Origin: Fibrobacterota bacterium
GTDB lineage: Bacteria; Fibrobacterota; Fibrobacteria; UBA5070
Assembly (NCBI GenBank): GCA_029557215.1
Contig: JAKPQQ010000273.1
Span: 1 to 56,877 of the forward strand
Reading direction: 5' to 3'
DNA length: 56,877 nt
The stretch's first letter is position 1. Each line of letters begins with the position of its first letter. The notes under the pieces were generated by a model. That model had not been told where the DNA came from. It did no database searches and saw nothing but the letters and a program-made list of their open reading frames with translations. Of this stretch, positions 1 through 6,649 are shown one piece after another. The position numbers and the translations under genes were made by a program.

Positions 1-592
1 AGATGACGCCGGGAACCTTCACGCGTTCCACCAGGTAGGCGATGAGCTCCTCGTACTCGTGGGGCATGGTGTAGCCCACGGTGTCGGGGATGTTCAAGGT
101 CAAGGCGCCCGCTTCGGCCACGGCGGTGTACAGATCCACCAAGTAGTCGCGATCGGCACGGGTGGTGTCCTGCGCGGAATATTCCACATCGTCCACGCGG
201 GTGCGGGCGTGCTTGACGGCCTTGACCGAGCGGCGGATGTTCTCCTCGCGGGAGATGCGCAGCATGTGCTCCAGATGGATGTCCGAGCCCGACGAGAACG
301 TGTGGATCCGGCGACGCTCCGCAGGAGCGACGGCGTCCGCGGCACGGTCGATGTCCTTTTCCGTGATGCGCGCCAAGCCGGCGATGATGGGACCTCGGAC
401 CTCGGTGGCGATGCGCTTGACCGCTTCGAAGTCTCCCGGGCTCGCGATGGGGAATCCAGCCTCGATCACGTCGACGCCCAGACGCGCCAACTGCGAGGCC
501 ATCCGGATCTTCTCGTCGATGTTCATGGAAAAGCCCGGCGACTGTTCGCCGTCGCGGAGGGTCGTGTCGAAAATGCGGACGCGATCGGTCAT
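1..592 (-). CDS. leuA: 2-isopropylmalate synthase, N-terminal part (cut by window edge)
   Basis: First committed step of leucine synthesis: condenses acetyl-CoA with 2-oxoisovalerate. About 197 N-terminal residues are present; the rest lies outside the window. The start of the protein reads [20 protein letters not shown], the classic HMGL-like TIM-barrel opening with the metal-binding Asp and the DTTLRDGEQ motif; further on [13 protein letters not shown] is also typical of LeuA. I chose ATG at 592 because it gives the family's normal N-terminus and has AAGGA five bases upstream. An in-frame ATG at 682 with GGAGAG upstream would add 30 residues and cannot be excluded. A leader peptide rich in Leu codons lies upstream at 806-862, so expression is probably controlled by leucyl-tRNA supply. 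Confidence 0.95.
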   Translation of the reverse strand, partial: MTDRVRIFDTTLRDGEQSPGFSMNIDEKIRMASQLARLGVDVIEAGFPIASPGDFEAVKRIATEVRGPIIAGLARITEKDIDRAADAVAPAERRRIHTFSSGSDIHLEHMLRISREENIRRSVKAVKHARTRVDDVEYSAQDTTRADRDYLVDLYTAVAEAGALTLNIPDTVGYTMPHEYEELIAYLVERVKVPGVI

Positions 593-743
593 CTCGTTCC
601 TTTCCAGGACATGGGTGCGGTCAAAAGTAAACGACTGCGCCGAAACGCCCGCCGATCGGCTGTTGGGGATGTCGTGGTTCATGGTGTCTCTCCGGTGCGC
701 ATGCCGCATTTTCCGCGGGACGCCCCGAGAAACACCTTGTCAC

Positions 744-776
744 CCGCCTGCGCCCCCGTGGAAGGGTTGCAGGCGG
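744..776 (-). promoter_or_regulatory. leuA leader hairpin with competing partner in the Leu-codon run
   Basis: CCGCCTGC pairs perfectly with GCAGGCGG across this stretch between the leader peptide and leuA. The Leu-codon segment of the leader contains another GCCTGC on the minus strand (complement of 835-840), which could pair with the same GCAGGC arm. The two pairings exclude each other, as expected of an attenuation leader. No U-run follows the stem in the minus direction, so a simple intrinsic terminator is not evident. Read on the plus strand the stem is followed by five T, but no plus-strand gene precedes it. Confidence 0.5.
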
Positions 777-805
777 TTTTTGACGAACGCGACCTGGAAC
801 TCTCC

Positions 806-862
806 TCAGCCCTTATGAGTGCTGGGAAGAAGAAGCAGGCTCTGCTGGATCGTCGTGGTCAT
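806..862 (-). CDS. leuL: leu operon leader peptide, 18 residues
   Basis: A short reading frame reads MTTTIQQSLLLLPSTHKG followed by TGA, with four consecutive leucine codons (CTG CTT CTT CTT) at codons 9-12. It lies 124 bases before the in-frame upstream ATG of leuA, on the same strand. Known leu leader peptides work by ribosome stalling at a Leu run when charged leucyl-tRNA is scarce; the position and composition fit that role. There is no Shine-Dalgarno sequence, and the predicted transcription start from the promoter at 869-897 falls on or next to the ATG, so the leader may be translated from a leaderless end. The symbol leuL is used by analogy. The mechanism downstream (termination, Rho or translation) is not resolved. 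Confidence 0.75.
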   Translation of the reverse strand: MTTTIQQSLLLLPSTHKG

Positions 863-868
863 GGTTAG

Positions 869-897
869 ACGATACGCGGAAACGAGGAGGAAGTCAA
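869..897 (-). promoter_or_regulatory. Sigma70-type promoter for leuL-leuA
   Basis: On the minus strand TTGACT (complement of 892-897) and TATCGT (complement of 869-874) are separated by exactly 17 bases. The expected start site, six to seven bases on, is at about 862, the first base of the leader-peptide ATG. Confidence 0.6.
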
Positions 898-937
898 GGC
901 TCCACCCGAAGAATCTACGGCCTGGCCGACACCAAGG

Positions 938-1717
938 CTACCTGCGTAGACTCTTTGCAACTTCGCAGACATTCGCGCCTTCTTTCGCTGCACCCCTGAA
1001 CCAGTCTTCCCTTGTCACGGTGATGTTCCCGAACAAGGAAGGCCCCTCCGCAGAGGTGGAAGCAGTGGATGCAAGGTCGGAAATCTTCCCTCCCGCAATG
1101 GCTTTCGACACTTTCGGGTCGTAAAGCCCCCAGAACATGTCGATCTCGAGGTAGGGAGTACGGCCAGTCGCCACATTCCCCCGTCCGTACCCTTCGTCCC
1201 GCTGCAGACTGCGGTCCTTGCCCTCCTGCATGGGATCTTTCATGGTCCTGACGGTGAGTCCGCGATGGAACACGAGCGGGGAGTACACGAAATACAGGTT
1301 TCCGGCGGACATCCCCTCCTTGGACATCGCCACCCTCGCCTTCTCGCCATCTTCCAGCTGGATCTGCAAAGAATCGACCATCGCGTCGGCACGAAGCGCG
1401 GTGTCGAATGCGATGCCGGATTCCTTGCCGCATGCTTTCAGAAATCCTCCGATCAGAGCGGAGTCGATCTGCGCAAGGAAACGCTTATCGGGAATTCCCG
1501 GCTCCTTGAAGTTCTCCTTGTAGTAATAATCGGCGCGCTCTGTATTCGTGTGGCTCGGAGCGGATCTCACAACGACGATCGTCCTCCGACTGGCTGCGCT
1601 CTCGGAAAATCCTGCGTAATGGTTGGTTTGGAGCGTCGAGGATGCGCACCCCCACAAGCTGATTGCAGCGGGAAGCGTATATGCAAGCGACGATCCATGC
1701 TTCATCGAGGTTTTCAT
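938..1717 (-). CDS. Putative lipoprotein of unknown function
   Basis: A 259-residue protein starting MKTSMKHGSS, with a signal peptide ending in a lipobox (SLWGC, Cys24), so probably anchored in the outer membrane or exported to the periplasm. The mature part has no motif I recognise; it contains a Tyr/Lys-rich patch around residue 65 and a largely mixed alpha/beta composition. A longer open frame extends upstream to 1855, but those 46 residues would bury the signal peptide, so I placed the start at 1717, with AGAAGG about nine bases upstream. It is a lone gene between the leuA promoter and a divergent gene at 1980; the neighbours give no hint of function. Confidence 0.7.
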   Translation of the reverse strand: MKTSMKHGSSLAYTLPAAISLWGCASSTLQTNHYAGFSESAASRRTIVVVRSAPSHTNTERADYYYKENFKEPGIPDKRFLAQIDSALIGGFLKACGKESGIAFDTALRADAMVDSLQIQLEDGEKARVAMSKEGMSAGNLYFVYSPLVFHRGLTVRTMKDPMQEGKDRSLQRDEGYGRGNVATGRTPYLEIDMFWGLYDPKVSKAIAGGKISDLASTASTSAEGPSLFGNITVTREDWFRGAAKEGANVCEVAKSLRR

Positions 1718-1979
1718 GGGGCACCTTCTGCCTTCTTCTGATGCGGATGCGCGAGGTCTGGATCGGACGAAATGGAGATCTAAGTCTTCCCCAGTAGCGT
1801 CAGCGAATTCAGGGTTTAATCTACAGATAGGTCCGCGATTTCCGGTTGTCTCCATGGTTGCGGCGGCAGAATGGCAATTCGAAAATCGCCCCTGCTGATG
1901 CCACCACCGAGGCTATCCGCTCGCGATCTGTACATTCTCAGATCCGACTCTTCTTTCCAAACCCAACCGGAGAACACGC

Positions 1980-2318
1980 ATGAGCTTTCTCGAATCCGCC
2001 CTTTCCGCCGTCGGCCAGTCGCAGAACGGAGGCGTCGTCGGCGCCGTCCAGGGGCTGTTGTCCCAGCTCGTGTCGAACACCGAGGCTACCGCAAAGCTGG
2101 ACGCCATCCTGAAGGAACACGGAATCCCTGTTTCCGCCGAGCAGGTCCTGGGCTTCCTGCGCCAGCAGAACATGGTGGAAGATCGCGACGGCGGAGTGGT
2201 CGGAACTCCGGCGCTTTCCGGCCTCCAGGAACAGATCCCCCAATTGCTGGCCAAATTCGCCGGAGCCAACGGCGGCGCCGGTGGCCTGGGCGGACTGCTG
2301 GGCGGATTCGGGGGCTGA
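1980..2318 (+). CDS. Small Gly-rich protein, possibly DUF937/YidB-like
   Basis: A 112-residue protein with no signal peptide. It is helical in the first 95 residues (MSFLESALSAVG, then LLSQLVSNTEATAKLDAIL) and ends in a glycine-rich tail (GGAGGLGGLLGGFGG). The combination of an amphipathic N-terminus, a VSAEQV turn resembling the VSPDQL of YidB-like proteins, and a Gly/Leu tail suggests the DUF937/YidB group, but this is a weak match judged by eye. GGAG stands nine bases before the ATG. It precedes the ribosomal-protein genes but is separated from them by 136 bases containing a promoter, so probably a separate unit. Confidence 0.6.
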   Translation: MSFLESALSAVGQSQNGGVVGAVQGLLSQLVSNTEATAKLDAILKEHGIPVSAEQVLGFLRQQNMVEDRDGGVVGTPALSGLQEQIPQLLAKFAGANGGAGGLGGLLGGFGG

Positions 2319-2334
2319 TCCCTCCCCCCCTCCA

Positions 2335-2363
2335 AAGACAAAACCGGCCGTTCATTCTATACT
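2335..2363 (+). promoter_or_regulatory. Probable promoter of the rpsF-rpsR-rplI unit
   Basis: AAGACA (2335-2340) and TATACT (2358-2363) stand 17 bases apart in the gap before rpsF. The -10 is good and the -35 matches four of six consensus bases. A leader of about 85 bases follows; S6/S18 leaders are often autoregulatory, but I do not recognise a specific motif here. Confidence 0.45.
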
Positions 2364-2454
2364 TCCCGTCCCCTTCGTCCGGATGGTCCGGCCCGAGGGG
2401 AACCATAACCCTGCTCCCGTGCACAACGGGGGCCGAAGTCCAGAGGGGGCCATT

Positions 2455-2823
2455 TTGGCCAGGTTGTACGAGACAGTCGTCCTCGTCGACGCGAATCGGG
2501 AAGACGCAGCCATCGAGGCGAGCGTCCAGAAGTTCCAGGACATCATCGCCGCCGGCGGCGATGTCATTCGCGTGGATCGCTGGGGCAAGCGCCGCATCGC
2601 CTACGAGATCGCGGGACGCACCCACGCCGACTACACCGTGTTCTACTACAACGCGAACAAGGGTTCGCTGGTCGCCGAGCTCGAGCGCATGATGCGCTTG
2701 GACGAATCGGTCCTGCGCTTCCTGACCGTCGTGGACAACCCCGTCGGGGTTCCTCCGCTGCAGCAGCACGCGACCGAAGTCGAAGTTCCTGAAGACGCTG
2801 AAATCGCGGACAAGGAGGACTGA
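2455..2823 (+). CDS. rpsF: Small ribosomal subunit protein S6
   Basis: S6 sits on the platform of the 30S subunit bound to S18. The protein (122 residues) begins [19 protein letters not shown] and carries the family's [14 protein letters not shown] strand and the [13 protein letters not shown] segment; the last 20 residues form an acidic tail, as often seen in S6. No ATG exists at the right place. TTG at 2455, with GAGGGGG just upstream, gives the standard S6 N-terminus; an ATG further upstream (2383) would add residues with no family match. It is followed two bases later by rpsR, the order usual in many phyla. Confidence 0.93.
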   Translation: MARLYETVVLVDANREDAAIEASVQKFQDIIAAGGDVIRVDRWGKRRIAYEIAGRTHADYTVFYYNANKGSLVAELERMMRLDESVLRFLTVVDNPVGVPPLQQHATEVEVPEDAEIADKED

Positions 2824-2825
2824 TC

Positions 2826-3056
2826 ATGGCCATTCGTCGCAAGCGGAAGAAAAGCTGCTTCTTCACCGAAAACAAGATCGAACACATCGACTACAAGGAC
2901 GAGAAGCTTCTGCGCCGTTTCGTCAACGAGCGCGGCAAGATCGTCCCCCGTCGCATGTCCGGAACTTCCGCGGCATACCAGCGCGAGCTGGCCGTGGCCA
3001 TCAAGCGCGCGCGCATCATCGGTCTTCTGCCCTTCGTGGCCGAGACCATGCGCTAA
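2826..3056 (+). CDS. rpsR: Small ribosomal subunit protein S18
   Basis: 76 residues, the family's normal size. [20 protein letters not shown] is followed by the conserved [17 protein letters not shown] and the basic helix ending [13 protein letters not shown]18 pairs with S6 on the 30S platform. The strong AAGGAGG ribosome-binding site overlaps the end of rpsF, so the two partners are translated in step. Confidence 0.97.
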   Translation: MAIRRKRKKSCFFTENKIEHIDYKDEKLLRRFVNERGKIVPRRMSGTSAAYQRELAVAIKRARIIGLLPFVAETMR

Positions 3057-3068
3057 GGGGAAGGTACC

Positions 3069-3518
3069 ATGAACGTCATTCTCAAGTCCGAAATCAAGGG
3101 CCTGGGCAAGGCCTTCGAAGTGGTCAAAGTCCGTGACGGCTTTGGTCGCAACTGGCTCCTGCCCCAGGGTCTGGCCGTCGCCGCCACCAACGCGAACCTT
3201 CGCCACCTCGAAGTGGAGAAGAAGCGCCAGGTCGCTCGCGACGCCAAGCGCAAGGGCGAAGCCGAAGAACTGGCCAAGAAGCTCGGTGGCACCTCGGTGA
3301 CCGTCAGCGTCCGCGTGCACGAGGGCGACAAGCTCTACGGCTCCGTGGGTCCTGTCGAAATCTGCGAAAAGCTCGCCGAGTCCGGTCTCCAGATCGACAA
3401 GGCCGCGGTCATCCTCGACGAGCCGATCAAGGCCCTGGGCGTGTTCCACGTCCCGGTCCGTCTGCACGCCGACGTGGAAGCCAAGGTCAAGGTCTGGGTC
3501 GTGAAGGCCGCAGGCTAA
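3069..3518 (+). CDS. rplI: Large ribosomal subunit protein L9
   Basis: 149 residues, normal for bacterial L9. The N-terminal domain opens MNVILKSEIKGLGKAFEVVKV and contains RNWLLPQGLAVAAT, the 23S rRNA-binding face; a long connecting helix (residues about 45-75, rich in Lys/Glu/Ala) leads to the C-terminal domain with KLYGSVGP. AGGGGAAGG precedes the ATG. It completes the rpsF-rpsR-rplI set and ends one base before dapB. Confidence 0.96.
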   Translation: MNVILKSEIKGLGKAFEVVKVRDGFGRNWLLPQGLAVAATNANLRHLEVEKKRQVARDAKRKGEAEELAKKLGGTSVTVSVRVHEGDKLYGSVGPVEICEKLAESGLQIDKAAVILDEPIKALGVFHVPVRLHADVEAKVKVWVVKAAG

Positions 3519-3519
3519 G

Positions 3520-4305
3520 ATGGCAGGGTTGGTCATCATCGGAGCGCTCGGCCGCATGGGCGTCGCGCTCCAGGAAGCAGCTCTCGCGGCGGGGCAACCC
3601 GTCGAGGGGCTGGTCGACCGACCCGAACTTTCCGGCGCGCCGTCCTCCGTGGCCGGCGTGTCCGTGCGCTGCACCTCCGACTGGCGGGAAACCGTCGTGC
3701 CGGGGCGTGTGGCCATCGATTTTTCCAGCCCCGCAGGCACGTTGGCTCTCCTGCGCGGTGCTCGCGAACACCAGACCGCCTTGGTCATCGGGACCACGGG
3801 CATGGGCGCGGAAGGCGACGAAGCCGTCCGCGAAGCGTCCAAGCACGTTCCCGTCGTGTTCGCCGCCAACTACAGCGTGGGCGTGAACCTGCTTTTGGAG
3901 CTGGTCGAAAAGGCCGCTCGGATCCTGAACGCCAAGCAGTTCGACGCGGAAATCGTCGAAGCCCACCACAAGCACAAGAAGGACGCGCCTTCGGGCACGG
4001 CCCTCATGCTCGCCAATTCGCTGGCCAAGGGCCGCGACGTGAACCTGCAGGATGTGGCCTGCTGGGGGCGCGAAGGCATCACCGGCGAACGTCCCGAAGG
4101 CCAGATCGGCATCCATGCCGTGCGTGGCGGGGACGTGGTCGGCGACCACACGGTGAGTTTCCTGGGCGAAGGCGAACGAGTGATGATCTCGCATCTGGCG
4201 ACCTCGCGCCGCACTTTCGCCGAAGGCGCCGTCCGCGCCGCGATCTGGGTCGCGCAGCAGAAGCCGGGCCTCTACACCATGCGCCACGTGCTCGGGTTCG
4301 ACTGA
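3520..4305 (+). CDS. dapB: 4-hydroxy-tetrahydrodipicolinate reductase
   Basis: Cytoplasmic NAD(P)H-dependent enzyme of lysine/diaminopimelate synthesis. The 261-residue protein has the Rossmann nucleotide motif GALGRMG near residue 8, the IGTTGM loop, the AANYSVGVN segment and the catalytic EAHHKHKKDAPSGTA signature with its His and Lys. It follows rplI by a single base, so it is probably co-transcribed and translationally coupled with the ribosomal genes. Elsewhere in the window dapL (22978-24210) supplies the aminotransferase that turns the DapB product directly into LL-diaminopimelate, so the organism can be assigned the DapL route. Confidence 0.95.
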   Translation: MAGLVIIGALGRMGVALQEAALAAGQPVEGLVDRPELSGAPSSVAGVSVRCTSDWRETVVPGRVAIDFSSPAGTLALLRGAREHQTALVIGTTGMGAEGDEAVREASKHVPVVFAANYSVGVNLLLELVEKAARILNAKQFDAEIVEAHHKHKKDAPSGTALMLANSLAKGRDVNLQDVACWGREGITGERPEGQIGIHAVRGGDVVGDHTVSFLGEGERVMISHLATSRRTFAEGAVRAAIWVAQQKPGLYTMRHVLGFD

Positions 4306-4349
4306 ACTACGGCCTCGGCGTTCCCGGCGAGGGTTCGTACATTCGATCC

Positions 4350-5657
4350 ATGATTCGCCCCCTCACGTTCTTGTTGCACGCGGGATTGGTCTGCGCGTCG
4401 ATCGCCGTCGCGCAAGCTCCGGTATCCGATTCGGTCTCCGCGGCTTCATCCGCCAATCCCGACGAGGTGGACACCACCCGCCTGGCCCCGATCCCTTCCG
4501 ACGACACCACGGTGGCGCCGATCATCCCCGATCCGTCCGCCGCCACGGCGACGCATCCGGTTCCTCCGCCCTCGGCCTCCCCTGGCAAGCGCCCGGGGAT
4601 GCGAATGGGCCCTGGCCCGGAATCCCGCCCGGATCCGGTGGTAGCACAAGAGCCGGCTCCTTCGACGACGATCTCGGGTCCCACGGTCATCACCGAACCG
4701 ATCGACGAGGATTCGGCGTTGCGCATCCTGCTCAAGACCGATCCCGAGGCGGCGCGCCGCTACCGTTCGCCGCGCAAGGCGTTCTTCTTTTCCCTGCTGG
4801 TGCCCGGTGCCGGCCAAGCGTACGTGGGAGCCTGGGCCAAAATGGCGGTTTTCGCCGCGGCGGAAGTCGGGTTGGGCGTCGGATGGTACCAGGTCGCCGT
4901 GGTCGCAAGTCGCGAAAAGGCCCGCGAGGCGGAGCGGTTCGCCGCCAAGCATTGGCGCCAGGAGAAATACGAACGGCAATGGCTGAGATTGTTCGCCGAT
5001 ACGAGCGGTGCCGGATTCTCTTCCAACGGACGCCAGGGAGTGGCGCCAAACAGGGAATCGTACTGCGCGAGCCTGTATCGCGACGAGAACCAGTCGAATT
5101 TCCTGGCGTGCAAGGAAGACGCCCCCACCTCTTCCAGCACGCATTTCGGCCAGTTCGCCAAGGGCGGCGTCCACTCCGATTCCGTCGGCGCGTGGAGCGA
5201 AGACCAGGTCCTGGATTTCCGCTCCAACAACATCAAGGACCAGGACCGATTCTACGATCTGATCGGGCGATACCCCGAGTTCATGGGAGGCTGGGAAGAC
5301 GCGCTGGACACCGTCTCCACCGCCGGACTCAAGATCTATTTCAATCTCATGACCGAAAGGGTGTCCGATCCGAGCATCGTCCTGCCGAGCGATCCATGGG
5401 GAACCTCGCGGCAGCGCCTGGAGTATCTGTCGCTGCGCCAGCGATCCGACGACCTCGCCCGCACCCAGAAATGGTTCCTGGGCGGCATGGTGCTCAACCA
5501 CGTGGTGGCGGCCGTGGATGCCGCCCTGCAGGCCACGCGCATGAACCGCAAGCTCCTCAAGCTCGAGACCAGCTGGGTCGACCGCCTGGAAGTGGAAGGC
5601 GGCATGGCGATCGCACCGCGGATGTCCACCCATGCGACCCTGGCGTGGAGGTTCTGA
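4350..5657 (+). CDS. DUF5683-type membrane protein, first of a tandem pair
   Basis: 435 residues with an N-terminal signal peptide (cleavage likely after AVAQA), then a low-complexity Pro/Ser/Asp region to about residue 125. Residues about 138-180 read RSPRKAFFFSLLVPGAGQAY and continue into hydrophobic helices; the SLLVPGAGQAY hairpin is the mark of DUF5683 proteins, which are predicted envelope proteins of unknown role. A second hydrophobic stretch (FLGGMVLNHVVAAVDAALQA) lies near the C-terminus, as in other members. It overlaps the next gene, a shorter relative with the same motif, by one base (TGATG). Function is unknown; the pairing suggests two subunits of one membrane assembly. Confidence 0.75.
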   Translation: MIRPLTFLLHAGLVCASIAVAQAPVSDSVSAASSANPDEVDTTRLAPIPSDDTTVAPIIPDPSAATATHPVPPPSASPGKRPGMRMGPGPESRPDPVVAQEPAPSTTISGPTVITEPIDEDSALRILLKTDPEAARRYRSPRKAFFFSLLVPGAGQAYVGAWAKMAVFAAAEVGLGVGWYQVAVVASREKAREAERFAAKHWRQEKYERQWLRLFADTSGAGFSSNGRQGVAPNRESYCASLYRDENQSNFLACKEDAPTSSSTHFGQFAKGGVHSDSVGAWSEDQVLDFRSNNIKDQDRFYDLIGRYPEFMGGWEDALDTVSTAGLKIYFNLMTERVSDPSIVLPSDPWGTSRQRLEYLSLRQRSDDLARTQKWFLGGMVLNHVVAAVDAALQATRMNRKLLKLETSWVDRLEVEGGMAIAPRMSTHATLAWRF

Positions 5658-6649
5658 TGACGCTCGCCGCCCTGTTCCTGTCCCTGGTCCCGGCCATGTC
5701 GGATTCCGTCGCAAACCTCACCGCGGCTTCGCCGTCGGATTCCGGCGACAAGGCCATCGCGCTTCCCGCGGCTGGTCAAGATTCGGCTCACGCCCCGGAT
5801 TCTGCCAGGACCGCTCCCGATTCGGCGATCGCCTCGAGCGCTTCCGTCCCAGCCGCCAAGAACGACTCCGTCCCGCACGCGGCCGCGACACCTGAAGTGC
5901 TGCCCGGCCCCGTCGTGGTTCCCGCTCCTCCCGCCGGACCGATCGGACCGGTGGTCGGCCCCATCGGCCCCGTGGGACCGTCCGGTCCCGTGGTCTACGG
6001 TCCGACCACCATCGTCAGCATCGACACGTCCGGCAGCGGCACCAGCGACCGCTCCACGCTCGGCGCGATCGGCCGCTCGCTTCTGCTTCCGGGCTGGGGC
6101 CACCGCTACCTGGGGTACCGTCGCAACGCGATCCCGTATGTTTCCACGGATCTGGCCGCCTGGGCGGGATTGTTCGGTTCGTGGCTGGTGGGCAAGTCGG
6201 CCCTGGCCAACGCCGCGAACATCGCCAACCGCCACGCCGGAGCCGATCTCGGATCGGATCCCGATCCCGAACTCGTTTCCGCGATCCGATCCTACCGCAG
6301 CCGCAGGGCCACCATGGGGCGGCACGACTCCTACAACGAAGCCATGCTGCTTTCCGGCAAGGACGAGCAATGGCAGTTCCCCGACGACGACGCCCACAAC
6401 TGGGATTGGGGAACCCGCGAGAATCCCGAGAACGACGCGCACATCCGCGCCTTCGAAGACGAAGTCAAGATCTGGCGGGGCACCCGCGTGGCCATCTATT
6501 CCACCGTGGGCGTGCTCGCCCTGGTGCGGGTGGTGGCGACCATGGACGTCCTGCGACTGACACGATCCGCCGCGAGCCGCGCCGGAATCGCACTCGAAAC
6601 CCGTCCTATCCCCGGTGGAATGGACGCGACATTGGCGGTGAATTTCTGA
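5657..6649 (+). CDS. DUF5683-like membrane protein with collagen-like Gly-Pro run
   Basis: 330 residues. A short N-terminal hydrophobic segment precedes a Ser/Ala/Asp-rich stretch and then an unusual Gly-Pro repeat region at about residues 92-117 (units such as GPIGPV and GPSGPV). The motif RSLLLPGWGHRYLG near residue 138 and the following hydrophobic helix match the DUF5683 hairpin of the preceding gene. A last hydrophobic segment (VAIYSTVGVLALVRVVATMDVL) lies at about 277-298. The gene starts inside the preceding stop codon and its own stop overlaps the next frame, so all three genes are tightly coupled. Probably a divergent paralogue of its neighbour; the role is unknown. Confidence 0.7.
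   Translation: MTLAALFLSLVPAMSDSVANLTAASPSDSGDKAIALPAAGQDSAHAPDSARTAPDSAIASSASVPAAKNDSVPHAAATPEVLPGPVVVPAPPAGPIGPVVGPIGPVGPSGPVVYGPTTIVSIDTSGSGTSDRSTLGAIGRSLLLPGWGHRYLGYRRNAIPYVSTDLAAWAGLFGSWLVGKSALANAANIANRHAGADLGSDPDPELVSAIRSYRSRRATMGRHDSYNEAMLLSGKDEQWQFPDDDAHNWDWGTRENPENDAHIRAFEDEVKIWRGTRVAIYSTVGVLALVRVVATMDVLRLTRSAASRAGIALETRPIPGGMDATLAVNF

Noticed and set aside
1718..1855. 46-residue N-terminal extension of the lipoprotein
   Set aside because: It would place the signal peptide and lipobox internally.
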